A stretch of DNA of 47,288 nucleotides from Brachyspira innocens ATCC 29796 (GCF_000384655.1 NZ_ARQI01000109.1:1-47288); one strand, 5' to 3'; positions 8,941 to 18,584 are shown, numbered from the stretch's first letter. Numbers and translations: made by a program. The notes: generated by a model not told the origin, from the sequence alone.

Positions 8941-10584
8941 TTATAAAGATATCTCTTTTTTACCAGTTAATTTGAAAAATATTATTATAGATATAACTGT
9001 TGTAATTGTCAGTATTGTAGCAAGTGCAGCAGCAGGTCCATATGTTCCCTGAACAACAGCCTGATAAATTGCAATTGACATAGTCCTAGATTTTACTACA
9101 TATAATATAACAGAAGAACTAAGTTCATTGATTATTGTTATCCAGCTTAATACGGCACCTGATAAAACTCCCGGAAGCATCATAATTAATGTTATTTTAT
9201 AAAATGTTTTGATAGGAGAAGCTCCCAAACTTATAGAAGCCTCTTCATAACTATTATCTATTTGATACAATATTGCAGAGCTAGATCTTAAAGTATAAGG
9301 CAGTCTTCTTATAGATAATGCTATGATAATGATAATGGGAGTTCCGCTTAATACTAAAGGAGGTTTATTAAAGGCTAAAAGAAGAACTATTCCCAAAATA
9401 GAACCTGATATTATATACGGAAGCATTGATATTGTATCTATTATATCAGTAATAATATTTTTTCTCTTTGTAGAAACATATGCCAAAAGTACTGATATTA
9501 TAATAACTATTAATATGCTTGCAAAGCCATATAGGTATGTATTTTTTATAGCAGAAGAAAATGAATCAAAAATTGTTTTGTAGCTTTCCAAAGAATAACC
9601 TTTAAGAAATATAGTTCTGTTCGTTTTCAAAAAAGAAGTATATATTACAGTAATCTGAGGAAGTATAGAGGCTATTACTATAATATATAAAAAAGCATAT
9701 AGTAATACAGCTTTTATTCCTTTTATTTTTTTAGGCTTTATTGTATTAATAGATTTCATAGAAAAAGATTTTTTATTAATATAATACTTCTGAGTTAAAA
9801 ACATTATAGTAGTTATAAATACCATTAATGTTGCCATAGCAGCAGAAAAATTAGCATTTCCTCCAACTTCATTAATAAACTCCGAGTATATTAAAGTAGG
9901 TATAGTTCTATATCCTTCTCCAATTAACATAGGGGTTCCGAAATCTGATAAAGCATTCATAAATACTATTAAAGAACCTGCAAGTATTGTAGGTGTTATT
10001 AAAGGCAGTATAATACTAGTAATTTTTTTAAAAGAAGAAGCTCCCAAACTCTCTGAAGCCTCTATCAAAGAAGAATCCATTTTTCCCAAAGCACCTGAAA
10101 CATACATAAATATAAAAGGATATAGTTTTAATGTAAAAACTAAAAGTATTCCTGCAAATCCGTATATGTTTGGTATTTTTATTCCTAAAGTTTCAAATGA
10201 TTTTGTTATAACTCCGTTTCTTCCTAAAAGCAGTATCCAAGAGTAAGCACCTATAAATGCAGGAGACATCATTGATATTATTATTAATATTTCTAAAAAT
10301 CTTTTGCCTCTTATTTGATAAATGGTCATAAAATATGCCATCATAGTACCTATTATGATAGTTAATATTGTTACAGATATTGTTACAGTGAAGCTATTTA
10401 TTAAAGATTTATAATAGTATTTCTTTGAAAAAAATATTATAAAATTTTCTAAAGTCCATTTTCCAGTTTCAGAACTTTTAAAGGCACTTACAAATAAATA
10501 TAATAAAGGATATACTATAAATATAGAAAATATAACAGCAATTATAATAGTAACAATATTCCAAAAATTAAGATATTTATTCAT
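8941..10584 (-). CDS. ABC transporter permease, fused two-domain (FbpB/AfuB type)
   Basis: Inner-membrane channel subunit made of two tandem permease domains in one chain (547 residues, about 12 membrane segments), the usual architecture of Fbp/Afu-type importers. Each half has the EAA loop that contacts the ATPase: EASESLGASSFKKI in the first half and EEASISLGASPIKTFYKI in the second. It is the last gene of a three-gene minus-strand operon, only 5 bp after the ATPase gene. Its 3' end faces the chemoreceptor gene convergently; I see no clear terminator in the 134 bp between them. Confidence 0.88.
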   Translation of the reverse strand: MNKYLNFWNIVTIIIAVIFSIFIVYPLLYLFVSAFKSSETGKWTLENFIIFFSKKYYYKSLINSFTVTISVTILTIIIGTMMAYFMTIYQIRGKRFLEILIIISMMSPAFIGAYSWILLLGRNGVITKSFETLGIKIPNIYGFAGILLVFTLKLYPFIFMYVSGALGKMDSSLIEASESLGASSFKKITSIILPLITPTILAGSLIVFMNALSDFGTPMLIGEGYRTIPTLIYSEFINEVGGNANFSAAMATLMVFITTIMFLTQKYYINKKSFSMKSINTIKPKKIKGIKAVLLYAFLYIIVIASILPQITVIYTSFLKTNRTIFLKGYSLESYKTIFDSFSSAIKNTYLYGFASILIVIIISVLLAYVSTKRKNIITDIIDTISMLPYIISGSILGIVLLLAFNKPPLVLSGTPIIIIIALSIRRLPYTLRSSSAILYQIDNSYEEASISLGASPIKTFYKITLIMMLPGVLSGAVLSWITIINELSSSVILYVVKSRTMSIAIYQAVVQGTYGPAAALATILTITTVISIIIFFKLTGKKEISL

Positions 10585-10589
10585 GTTTA

Positions 10590-11702
10590 TTAGTCCCTAT
10601 TCATAATACTTATACCATTAATATCAAATATATTTATTTTTTTAATATTTGGCTTTAAATACAGAGTTTCTCCTATATCATAAACTTTTTCATCTGATGA
10701 TGAGCTTTGAGAATATTCTATTGATGACTGATTATCCAATATTTCATTTTTTTCAAAGTATAATGAATAATTTATATATTTTCCTAAAAATGTTTTTGAT
10801 AATATTTTCGTTTTTACAGCATTATTTTTATCATCAGATATATAAAACTCTTCTGGTCTTATAGAAACTATTACTTTATCATCATGCTTAACAGTATCAA
10901 TGATATTATCAATTTCAAATTTATAACCATTTGTAAAGCATACAAATGTTTTTGAGTTTTCTTTTGATATTCTTGCATTAAATAAATTTGAATGTCCTAT
11001 GAATGTAGATATAAAAGTATTTACTGGTCTTGAATATATATCTGTAGGCTTTCCTATTTGCTGTATTACTCCTTTATTCATAACAGCAATTGTATCTGAT
11101 ATAGCCAATGCCTCTTCCTGATCATGAGTTACATAAACGGTTGTTATTCCTATATGTTTTTGTATCTCTCTTATTACATCACGCATTTCTATTCTTAATT
11201 TAGCATCTAAATTTGATAACGGTTCGTCCATAAGAAGTACATTAGGCGATATTATAATTGCTCTTGCAAGTGCCACTCTCTGCTGCTGACCTCCTGATAA
11301 ATGTTCAGGCAGTCTGTTTTGATATTCTTCTATTTTTACTATATTTAGTATTTCATCAACTTTATTTTTCATAGACTGTTTAGGTTCTTTTCTTAGTTTT
11401 AATCCGTATTCCACATTTTCTCTAACAGTCATATGAGGAAATATAGCATAGTTTTGAAATACCATTCCTATATTTCTTTTATATGCTGGTATATCATTAA
11501 TTATTTCATCATCAAATTTTATTGTTCCGCTTTCTATAGAATTGAATCCTGCTATCATTCTTAATAGAGTTGTTTTTCCGCAGCCTGAAGGTCCGAGCAG
11601 TGTAAAGAACTCACCATTTTTTATTTCCAATGATAAATTAGGTATAATTGTTGTTTTATCATATTTTTTTAATACGTTTTGAATAGATATAGATACGCTC
11701 AT
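10590..11702 (-). CDS. ABC transporter ATP-binding protein (FbpC/PotA type)
   Basis: Cytoplasmic ATPase of the importer encoded with its neighbours. Walker A is GPSGCGKTT, the signature is LSGGQQQRVALARA, Walker B is VLLMDEPLSNLDAKL and the switch His is in VTHDQEEA. The length of 370 residues leaves room for a C-terminal TOBE-type domain after about 240, as in FbpC, PotA and MalK. It is separated from the upstream binding-protein gene by 69 bp holding a 16-bp inverted repeat, and from the permease by 5 bp. Family is firm; substrate is set by the binding protein. Confidence 0.93.
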   Translation of the reverse strand: MSVSISIQNVLKKYDKTTIIPNLSLEIKNGEFFTLLGPSGCGKTTLLRMIAGFNSIESGTIKFDDEIINDIPAYKRNIGMVFQNYAIFPHMTVRENVEYGLKLRKEPKQSMKNKVDEILNIVKIEEYQNRLPEHLSGGQQQRVALARAIIISPNVLLMDEPLSNLDAKLRIEMRDVIREIQKHIGITTVYVTHDQEEALAISDTIAVMNKGVIQQIGKPTDIYSRPVNTFISTFIGHSNLFNARISKENSKTFVCFTNGYKFEIDNIIDTVKHDDKVIVSIRPEEFYISDDKNNAVKTKILSKTFLGKYINYSLYFEKNEILDNQSSIEYSQSSSSDEKVYDIGETLYLKPNIKKINIFDINGISIMNRD

Positions 11703-11720
11703 ATTATGCCTTATATAAAT

Positions 11721-11763
11721 TTATAACATCATTATACTTTTTTTAAATATAATGATGTTATAA
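11721..11763. repeat. 16-bp perfect inverted repeat between binding-protein and ATPase genes
   Basis: The arm at 11721-11736 (TTATAACATCATTATA) is the exact complement of 11748-11763, with an 11-nt loop. It fills most of the gap 3' of the binding-protein gene. In the transcript it would form a stable hairpin, which could block 3' decay of the upstream cistron or reduce read-through. Confidence 0.85.
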
Positions 11764-11771
11764 CTATTTAA

Positions 11772-12797
11772 TTAATAACTAGTAAATAATTCTTTAAATT
11801 TATCAAGCCATTTTTTTGTATTAGCTTCTACTACGGCAGGATCTTCAACTATAATATTTATTTGTTCCATAGGAATCATTATATCAGATTTTTCAGTATC
11901 GCCTCTTACAGGTCTTCTATTTAATTCTTTAGCAAGCATATTCTGTGCTTCTAAAGTAAGACAGTAATCTACGAATTTTTTAGCATTATCTATATGTTTT
12001 GCATTTTTTACTATACAGATAACATCAGGAGTAGATCTTACGCCCTCTTTCATATATACTATTTTTACAGGTGATCCAGACTGCATATATGTAATTCCAG
12101 CTTCTTCATATGTAAGTCCTACAGCATATTCTCCGTCAGCAACACCTTTATAAACTCCTGAAGAACCGCTTGCTAATTTACCGTCTAAGTTAGCACATAA
12201 TTTGTCTACGTAGTCCCAGCCTTGTTCAGGGTCTCCTTTTCCTATAGCATAAAGTATATTTACTAAATGTTCAAAAGCTGATGAAGAAGCAGAAGGATCA
12301 GCAAATATAATTTTTCCTTTTAATTCTGGATTAAGTAAATCTTCATATCCTTCTACTTTTATATTTCCTATTAGATTTGTATTGATTATTAATATGCTAG
12401 GTACTTGACCAAATCTTGTTAGCGAACCTTCAGTATTTTTTAAGCCTTCCATAACATTGGCATCATTTGTAGATACATAAGTTTCAAATAAATCAGCTTT
12501 GTATCTTACTCCGTTTAATGAAGGCCCCCATAAAATATCTGCTACTGGATTATTTTTTTCAACTTCAATTCTTTTTATTAGCTCTCCAGTTACAGCTGTA
12601 ATTACATCAACTTTAACATCAGGGTTTTGTGCTTTAAAACCATTAACCATACTATTAATAAGTTTTTCTGGGTGAGGTGTATATATCACCAAACTGTTTT
12701 CATCATTTTGAGCAGTGGTATCATTTGCCTTATTAGAGCATGAAACTGATAACATAGCAATCGATACCAATAAAAAGCATATTATTTTACTTTTCAT
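11772..12797 (-). CDS. ABC transporter substrate-binding lipoprotein (FbpA/AfuA-like)
   Basis: Periplasmic binding protein of 341 residues. The signal ends in LSVSC (Cys20), so it is a lipoprotein. The start of the mature chain (LVIYTPHPEKLINSMVNGF) and the segment RIEVEKNNPVADILWG match the group of ferric-ion, phosphonate and hexose-phosphate binding proteins. The adjacent Tyr-Tyr pair that binds iron in FbpA is absent: there is no YY in the protein. Iron is therefore not assured, and an anionic organic solute is also possible. AGGAG lies 8 nt before the ATG, behind a good promoter. It is the first gene of the operon, as is common for binding proteins. Confidence 0.85.
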   Translation of the reverse strand: MKSKIICFLLVSIAMLSVSCSNKANDTTAQNDENSLVIYTPHPEKLINSMVNGFKAQNPDVKVDVITAVTGELIKRIEVEKNNPVADILWGPSLNGVRYKADLFETYVSTNDANVMEGLKNTEGSLTRFGQVPSILIINTNLIGNIKVEGYEDLLNPELKGKIIFADPSASSSAFEHLVNILYAIGKGDPEQGWDYVDKLCANLDGKLASGSSGVYKGVADGEYAVGLTYEEAGITYMQSGSPVKIVYMKEGVRSTPDVICIVKNAKHIDNAKKFVDYCLTLEAQNMLAKELNRRPVRGDTEKSDIMIPMEQINIIVEDPAVVEANTKKWLDKFKELFTSY

Positions 12798-12835
12798 TAG
12801 TGTTTCTCCTAAATATTTGTAATTTTGTGATTAAT

Positions 12836-12864
12836 ATTTTATTGTTAGATTATTTTTTTGTCAA
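12836..12864 (-). promoter_or_regulatory. promoter of the FbpA/AfuA-like operon
   Basis: On the minus strand, TTGACA (12864-12859) and TAAAAT (12841-12836) are 17 bp apart, upstream of the ATG at 12797. I see no obvious Fur-like 19-bp palindrome over it. Confidence 0.75.
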
Positions 12865-12959
12865 TATAAGTAATAAAATAATATTTCGTTTTTTACATGT
12901 TTTACATTTTTTATACATATATTTAAAATATTATTAAAAATTTAATATTTTGATGTTTA

Positions 12960-13622
12960 TTATTTCATACTTTTTTGTTTTTCTTTTTTGTCTATTATAG
13001 ATCTGTTTGCAAGCTCTTCTTTTATATCATTTATTGTAATATTTTTTTCGACCATCAATACTAGGGTATGGTACAATAAATCGGATATTTCGTATATTGT
13101 TTCTTTATTTGAATCGTTTTTAGCACCTATTATAACTTCAGTGCATTCTTCTCCTACTTTTTTTAATATTTTATCTATACCGCTGTTAAATAGGTATGTA
13201 GTATATGAGCCTTCAGTCTGATTAATTTTTCTTCCTTTTATGAGTTTATAAAGTTTATCTATAGAAAAATCTTTATAATCTTCTTTTGAGAATATATCAT
13301 TAAAGAAGCAGGATTCACTTCCAGTGTGGCAGGCTGGACCATCTTTAATAACTTCTACAACTAAAGCATCATTATCGCAGTCACTTTTTATAGCTTGTAT
13401 ATGCTGATAATTTTTTGAAGTTTCACCTTTTCTCCATAGTTCTTGTCTGCTTCTGCTGTAGAAACAAGTTTTACCTTCATCTATACTTATTTGCAGACTT
13501 TCTTTATTCATGTATGCCAGAGTTAATACTTCTTTTGTATAGTAGTCTACGACTATTGCAGGTATTAAACCTTTATCATCAAATTTTAATTTTTCTATTT
13601 GGTCTTGACTTATATTGTTCAT
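12960..13622 (-). CDS. hisIE: bifunctional phosphoribosyl-AMP cyclohydrolase / phosphoribosyl-ATP pyrophosphohydrolase
   Basis: Fusion enzyme for the second and third steps of histidine synthesis (PR-ATP to PR-AMP to ProFAR). The HisI domain (about 1-115) shows LTLAYMNKESL, FYSRSR, LWRKGETS, the Asp cluster SDCDNDA and GPACHTG. The HisE domain (about 125-215) has VGEECTEVIIGAKN and DLLYHTLVLM. The 220-residue length is normal for a HisIE fusion. GGA lies 10 nt before the ATG. No other his gene is in the window: it stands alone between a transporter operon and the divergent ribosomal cluster, with its own promoter. Confidence 0.92.
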   Translation of the reverse strand: MNNISQDQIEKLKFDDKGLIPAIVVDYYTKEVLTLAYMNKESLQISIDEGKTCFYSRSRQELWRKGETSKNYQHIQAIKSDCDNDALVVEVIKDGPACHTGSESCFFNDIFSKEDYKDFSIDKLYKLIKGRKINQTEGSYTTYLFNSGIDKILKKVGEECTEVIIGAKNDSNKETIYEISDLLYHTLVLMVEKNITINDIKEELANRSIIDKKEKQKSMK

Positions 13623-13661
13623 AAATTAAATCCTAAATTTCTGCAAATATTATTGAAAGTA

Positions 13662-13690
13662 ATTATGCTATAATTATATTTTTTTTGCAA
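13662..13690 (-). promoter_or_regulatory. promoter of hisIE
   Basis: On the minus strand, TTGCAA (13690-13685) and CATAAT (13667-13662) are 17 bp apart and about 40 bp upstream of the hisIE ATG. Confidence 0.55.
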
Positions 13691-14084
13691 TATTTATTAA
13701 TGAAGATTTTTTAATAAAATCAGTGTTTTGGGCAAAAATATTATAAACATTAGATTTGTTTCAAAGATACTTATGTACTAGAGAAGATTAACTGCAAAAT
13801 TATTTAATTTATACATTATAAAATATAATGTTTAACATTCTGAATAATTTATAGTTTGTTTATACAAATATGCAGTTCTTTTAGTTCTTTTGAGTAAGTA
13901 CCTAAACAGCAAAAAAGTGTGATTTTTGGAAGTGTGCAGAGCGTTTGTAAAGCCAAAGTATAATTAAAAAATATTAAATTAGAAACATATAAATATTAAC
14001 AAATTAAGTTTTAAAATAAGTCTAATTATAAGTACAATAAGTTCATTTTTTTGTAAAAAAAAGATAAAAAAGTATTAAAGCCTA
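13691..14084. other. A+T-rich intergenic stretch between hisIE and the str promoter
   Basis: No open frame with a ribosome site, tRNA or rRNA is visible. It holds an 8-bp palindrome, ACATTATA (13813-13820) with TATAATGT (13824-13831) around a 3-nt loop, and a less A+T-rich patch at about 13905-13955. An isolated TATAAT at 13959-13964 has no good -35. Confidence 0.6.
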
Positions 14085-14113
14085 TTGATTTTTTTGTATA
14101 GCTGCTTTATAAT
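14085..14113 (+). promoter_or_regulatory. promoter of the ribosomal-protein cluster
   Basis: TTGATT (14085-14090) and TATAAT (14108-14113) are 17 bp apart. Transcription from about 14120 gives a leader of roughly 190 nt before rpsL, long enough to hold a regulatory RNA structure, although I could not assign one to a known class. Confidence 0.75.
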
Positions 14114-14309
14114 GCTAGAACTTTCATAAAAGCGATTAAAGCGTATAGTATGTTTTCTCACTTTATTAATTAGGTTTAATACTATAATTGCTCAGTTTGT
14201 GAATACTGTTTCGTTTGAAGTTTTAATTTAATTAAAAAGCTGATGGTGTCAATTCGGTTGGATTGGCTTATAAAAAGAAAAAATAAAAAAATTAGAGGTT
14301 TTGTATTTT

Positions 14310-14684
14310 ATGCCTACAATTAATCAATTAGTAAGAAAAGGTCGCAAGCGTATGATAAATAAAACAAAATCGCCTGCGTTAATGAAATGTCCGCAAAGAG
14401 AAGGTGTGTGTACTCGTGTAACAACAACTACACCAAAAAAACCTAACTCAGCTATGCGTAAAATTGCCCGTGTAAGAGTAACAAATGGTATGGAAGTTAC
14501 AGCTTATATACCTGGTATAGACCATACACTTCAGGAACACAACCGTGTACTTATAAGAGGCGGCCGTGTAAGAGACTTGCCTGGTTGTCGTTATCACATA
14601 GTTCGCGGAAGCCGTGAAGCTACTGGTGTTGAAAAAAGAATGAAAGCTAGAAGTAAATATGGTACTAAGAAACCAAAGGCTTAA
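14310..14684 (+). CDS. rpsL: 30S ribosomal protein S12
   Basis: Decoding-centre protein of the small subunit, 124 residues. The conserved loops are [13 protein letters not shown] (Lys43 and Lys44 present) and [14 protein letters not shown]. The residue at position 88 (codon 14571-14573, AGA) is Arg; E. coli and most bacteria have Lys there, and K88R is a known streptomycin-resistance substitution. I chose the ATG at 14310: AGAGG at 14294-14298 is 11 nt upstream, and [11 protein letters not shown] is the family N terminus. An in-frame TTG at 14301 sits only 2 nt from that site. It is the first gene of the cluster; rpoB and rpoC, often upstream, are not here. Confidence 0.97.
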   Translation: MPTINQLVRKGRKRMINKTKSPALMKCPQREGVCTRVTTTTPKKPNSAMRKIARVRVTNGMEVTAYIPGIDHTLQEHNRVLIRGGRVRDLPGCRYHIVRGSREATGVEKRMKARSKYGTKKPKA

Positions 14685-14698
14685 TGGAGTAAAATAAT

Positions 14699-15169
14699 AT
14701 GGCTAGAAGAAGAAGAGCACAAACTAGAAAGATAGATGCTGATCCTGTTTACGGCAGCGTTGTTATTAGTAAGTTTATCAATAAATTAATGTATGACGGT
14801 AAAAAAAGTAAAGCTGAAAATATATTTTATAAAGCTATGGATTTAGTTAAGCAAAAAACTGGAAAAGAAGGTTTAGCTGCTTTTGAAGAAGCTATAAATA
14901 ATATTAAGCCTCTTGTAGAAGTAAAATCAAGAAGAGTTGGAGGTTCTACTTATCAGGTTCCTGTAGATGTAAGACCAGACAGACAAAACTCTTTGGCTTT
15001 TACTTGGCTTATAGATGCTTCAAGAAAAAGAGGCGGAAAAAGTATGGTAGAGCGTTTATCAAATGAAATAGTAGATGCTATAGACGGAAAAGGTCAGGCA
15101 GTTGCTAAGAGAGATACAGTTCACAGAATGGCTGAAGGTAACAAAGCGTTCGCACACTTCAGGTGGTAG
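14699..15169 (+). CDS. rpsG: 30S ribosomal protein S7
   Basis: Primary assembly protein of the 30S head (156 residues, normal length) that contacts E-site tRNA and 16S rRNA. The family N terminus [20 protein letters not shown], the segment [14 protein letters not shown] and the C-terminal [12 protein letters not shown] are all intact. It lies 14 bp after rpsL in the classical str order. Confidence 0.97.
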   Translation: MARRRRAQTRKIDADPVYGSVVISKFINKLMYDGKKSKAENIFYKAMDLVKQKTGKEGLAAFEEAINNIKPLVEVKSRRVGGSTYQVPVDVRPDRQNSLAFTWLIDASRKRGGKSMVERLSNEIVDAIDGKGQAVAKRDTVHRMAEGNKAFAHFRW

Positions 15170-15189
15170 TTTTTAAGGAGAGAGTTTAA

Positions 15190-17271
15190 GTGGCACGTCA
15201 AATTTCATTAGAAAACACACGTAATATTGGTATTATGGCTCACATTGATGCTGGTAAGACTACTTTGAGTGAGCGTATTCTTTATTTCACTGGTAAGACC
15301 CATAAAATAGGTGAAGTACATGAAGGTGCAGCAGAAATGGACTGGATGGAACAGGAAAGAGAAAGAGGTATTACTATTACTTCAGCTGCAACTACTTGTT
15401 TTTGGAATGGACATAGAATTAATTTGATAGATACACCGGGGCACGTTGACTTTACTGTAGAGGTGGAAAGATCTTTGAGGGTATTAGACAGTGCAGTTGG
15501 TGTTTTTTGTTCTGTAGGCGGAGTTCAGCCTCAGAGTGAAACAGTATGGAGACAAGCTAGTAATTATAAAATTCCTAGAGCTATATTTGTTAATAAAATG
15601 GACAGAATAGGTGCTAATTTCTATGCTGTTTTAGATCAAACAAGAGAAAGATTAAAAGCTAATAGTCACCCAGTTGTTATACCTATAGGTGCAGAAAGCA
15701 ATTTTGAGGGTGTTATTGACTTAGTAAATATGAAAGAAATAATTTGGGTTTCTGAAGACGGCATGAAAATGGAAGAGAGAGAAATCAGAGCCGAATTAAA
15801 AGAAAAAGCAGAAGGATACAGAAACTCATTATTAGAAGCAATTGTTGAATATGATGATGATGCTATGAATAAGTTTTTTGAAGGAGAGGAAATAGATGTT
15901 CCTACTATAAAAAGACTTATAAGAACAGCAACTTTAACAGCAGACTTCTTCCCAATGTTCTGCGGTACTGCATTCAAAAATAAAGGTATTCAAGTATTAA
16001 TTAATGGAATAGTTGATTACTTGCCTTCTCCAGTAGACAGATCAGAGATAGAAGGTACTGATTTAGACGGAAATGTAGTAAAAAGAAAAATATCAGATGA
16101 TGAGAAATTCAGTGCATTAGCATTTAAAATAATGACAGATCCTCACGTAGGAAAAATAGCTTTCTTCAGAGTTTACTCTGGTATATTGGAAGCTGGTTCT
16201 TATGTGTTTAATGCAACAAAAGGTAAAAGAGAGCGTATCGGAAGAATACTTCAGATGCATGCTAATAAAAGAGAAGAGATTGATACAGTATATGCTGGTG
16301 ATATAGCAGCAGCAGTAGGACTTAAAGAAACAACAACAGGTGATACTTTATGTCCAGAAAATGCTCCTATAATACTAGAAGCAATCAACTTCCCAGAACC
16401 AGTAATTAATGTTGCTATAGAGCCTAAAACAAAAGGTGATAGAGATAAAATGTCAATAGCTTTATCAAGACTTGCTGAAGAAGATCCAACATTCAGAGTA
16501 ACTTTTGATGAAGAAACAGGACAGACAATCATCGCAGGTATGGGTGAGCTTCACTTGGAAATTATCTGTGATAGAATGAAAAGAGAATATAAAGTTGAGG
16601 CAAATGTAGGACGTCCTCAGGTATCTTACAGAGAAGGTATTAAGAAAACAGTTGAAGTTCAAGGTAAATTTGTACGTCAGTCTGGTGGTAAAGGTCAGTA
16701 CGGAGATGTATGGTTGAGAATTGGACCTAATGAGCCTAATGCTGGATTTAAATTTAATAATGAAATCGTTGGTGGAGCAGTTCCAAGAGAATATATACCT
16801 GCAGTAGAAAAAGGCTGTGTAGAGTCAATGAATACAGGTGTTCTTGCTAACTATCCTATGCTTGATGTTATAGTATCAGCTTATGACGGTTCATTCCACC
16901 CAGTAGACTCATCAGAAATGGCATTTAAAATTGCAGCTTCAATGGGATTTAAAGAAGGCTGTAAAAAAGCAGACCCTTATTTGTTAGAGCCTATGATGAC
17001 AGTAGAAGTTGTAACTCCAGAAGATTATATGGGTGATATAATAGGGGACTTAGCTTCAAGAAGAGGTCAGGTTCACGGATTTACAGATAAATCAGGTTAT
17101 AAATCAATCAATGCTACAGTACCTCTTGCAGAGATGTTCGGTTATACAACAAGTATAAGAAACGTTTCTCAAGGTAGAGCAAGCTACACAATGCAGTTCT
17201 CTCACTATGAGGAAGTACCTAAAAATGTAGCAGATGAGATAATCGGTGCTAGAATGGGTAATAACAAATAA
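15190..17271 (+). CDS. fusA: elongation factor G
   Basis: Translocation GTPase, 693 residues. The G motifs are canonical: AHIDAGKT (17-24), switch I RGITIT (Arg59, Gly60, Thr62), DTPGH and NKMD. Domain IV carries [15 protein letters not shown] and the C-terminal domain V is complete. The start is GTG at 15190, with AGGAG ending 9 nt upstream. It sits in normal str order between rpsG and tuf. Its intact RGITI makes it a useful internal control for the odd switch I in the adjacent EF-Tu. Confidence 0.97.
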   Translation: MARQISLENTRNIGIMAHIDAGKTTLSERILYFTGKTHKIGEVHEGAAEMDWMEQERERGITITSAATTCFWNGHRINLIDTPGHVDFTVEVERSLRVLDSAVGVFCSVGGVQPQSETVWRQASNYKIPRAIFVNKMDRIGANFYAVLDQTRERLKANSHPVVIPIGAESNFEGVIDLVNMKEIIWVSEDGMKMEEREIRAELKEKAEGYRNSLLEAIVEYDDDAMNKFFEGEEIDVPTIKRLIRTATLTADFFPMFCGTAFKNKGIQVLINGIVDYLPSPVDRSEIEGTDLDGNVVKRKISDDEKFSALAFKIMTDPHVGKIAFFRVYSGILEAGSYVFNATKGKRERIGRILQMHANKREEIDTVYAGDIAAAVGLKETTTGDTLCPENAPIILEAINFPEPVINVAIEPKTKGDRDKMSIALSRLAEEDPTFRVTFDEETGQTIIAGMGELHLEIICDRMKREYKVEANVGRPQVSYREGIKKTVEVQGKFVRQSGGKGQYGDVWLRIGPNEPNAGFKFNNEIVGGAVPREYIPAVEKGCVESMNTGVLANYPMLDVIVSAYDGSFHPVDSSEMAFKIAASMGFKEGCKKADPYLLEPMMTVEVVTPEDYMGDIIGDLASRRGQVHGFTDKSGYKSINATVPLAEMFGYTTSIRNVSQGRASYTMQFSHYEEVPKNVADEIIGARMGNNK

Positions 17272-17288
17272 GTAACTAAAAAAGTTAC
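17272..17288 (+). other. small hairpin between fusA and tuf
   Basis: GTAACT (17272-17277) and AGTTAC (17283-17288) form a 6-bp stem directly after the fusA stop, with no T run. It may be a processing or stability element. Confidence 0.35.
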
Positions 17289-17341
17289 AAGTTAGATATA
17301 AAAATTAAATTTCCTAAAGGATAAATAATTGGAGGATTAAA

Positions 17342-18568
17342 ATGGCTAAAGGAACTTACGAAGGTAAAAAGACACACGTAAACGTTGGTACTATCGGACA
17401 CGTAGACCATGGTAAAACAACATTAACATCAGCAATAACAGCAGTATCATCTGCTATGTTCCCAGCAACAGTACAGAAAGTTGCTTATGACTCAGTAGCA
17501 AAGGCTTCTGAAAGTCAAGGTAGAAGAGACCCAACAAAAATATTGACAATCGCAACATCACACGTTGAATATGAATCAGACAACAGACACTATGCTCACG
17601 TAGACTGTCCAGGTCACGCTGACTACATTAAAAACATGATCACTGGTGCTGCTCAAATGGACGGTGCTATATTGGTAGTATCAGCAGAAGACGGTGTAAT
17701 GCCACAAACAAAAGAACACGTACTTCTTTCAAGACAAGTAGGTGTAAATTACATCGTAGTATTCTTAAACAAATGTGATAAATTAGATGACCCAGAAATG
17801 GCAGACATCACAGTAGAAGAAGTAAAAGACGTATTAAATCACTATGGTTTTGACGGCGATAAAACTCCTATTATTAAAGGTTCTGCTATTAAAGCTATTC
17901 AAGCTATTGAAGCAGGTAAAGATCCTAGAACAGATCCAGATTGTAAATGTATATTAGATCTTTTGAATGCTTTAGATACATATATTCCAGATCCAGTACG
18001 TGAAGTAGATAAAGACTTCTTAATGTCAATCGAAGACGTATACTCAATTCCTGGAAGAGGTACAGTTGTTACTGGAAGAATTGAAAGAGGTAAAATCAAA
18101 AAAGGTGATGAAGTTGAAATCGTTGGTATCAGACCTACTCAAAAAACAACTTGTACTGGCGTAGAAATGTTCAAAAAAGAAGTAGAAGGTATAGCTGGTT
18201 ATAACGTTGGATGTCTTTTAAGAGGTATTGAACGTAAAGCAGTAGAAAGAGGACAGGTATTAGCTAAACCAGGTACTATCACACCTCATAAAAAATTCGA
18301 AGCGGAAGTTTATATCTTGAAAAAAGAAGAAGGTGGAAGACACAGCGGTTTCGTAAGCGGTTACAGACCACAAATGTACTTCAGAACAACAGACGTAACA
18401 GGTGTAATCAACTTACAAGAAGGTTCACAAATGATTATGCCAGGTGATAATGCTAACTTAACTATTGAACTTATCACACCAATCGCTATGGAAGAAAAAC
18501 AAAGATTCGCTATACGTGAAGGTGGTAAAACAGTAGGTAATGGTGTTGTAACAAAAATATTAGAATAA
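17342..18568 (+). CDS. tuf: elongation factor Tu with divergent switch I
   Basis: Delivers aminoacyl-tRNA to the ribosome, 408 residues. Conserved parts are GHVDHGKT (19-26), DCPGH (88-92, catalytic His92), NKCD, GSA, and domains 2 and 3 through [16 protein letters not shown]. Switch I is abnormal. Between AYD (48-50) and TSHVEY (72-77) there are 21 residues instead of 16 in E. coli, and the near-invariant RGITI is replaced by KILTI (66-70). The Mg-binding Thr (Thr69) and a hydrophobic residue before it (Leu68) survive. Gln in the RQVGV segment and the elfamycin-site Ala in RFAIREGG are unchanged. GGAGG precedes the ATG. It lies between fusA and rpsJ; no second tuf is in the window. Confidence 0.97.
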   Translation: MAKGTYEGKKTHVNVGTIGHVDHGKTTLTSAITAVSSAMFPATVQKVAYDSVAKASESQGRRDPTKILTIATSHVEYESDNRHYAHVDCPGHADYIKNMITGAAQMDGAILVVSAEDGVMPQTKEHVLLSRQVGVNYIVVFLNKCDKLDDPEMADITVEEVKDVLNHYGFDGDKTPIIKGSAIKAIQAIEAGKDPRTDPDCKCILDLLNALDTYIPDPVREVDKDFLMSIEDVYSIPGRGTVVTGRIERGKIKKGDEVEIVGIRPTQKTTCTGVEMFKKEVEGIAGYNVGCLLRGIERKAVERGQVLAKPGTITPHKKFEAEVYILKKEEGGRHSGFVSGYRPQMYFRTTDVTGVINLQEGSQMIMPGDNANLTIELITPIAMEEKQRFAIREGGKTVGNGVVTKILE

Positions 18569-18584
18569 TTAAAGTAGAGAAATA

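Noticed and set aside
14301-14309. TTG start for rpsL
   Set aside because: It is too close to AGAGG, and S12 proteins begin MPTINQ.
13623-14309. tRNA or small structured RNA gene upstream of rpsL
   Set aside because: No cloverleaf, CCA end or known RNA motif could be found by eye.
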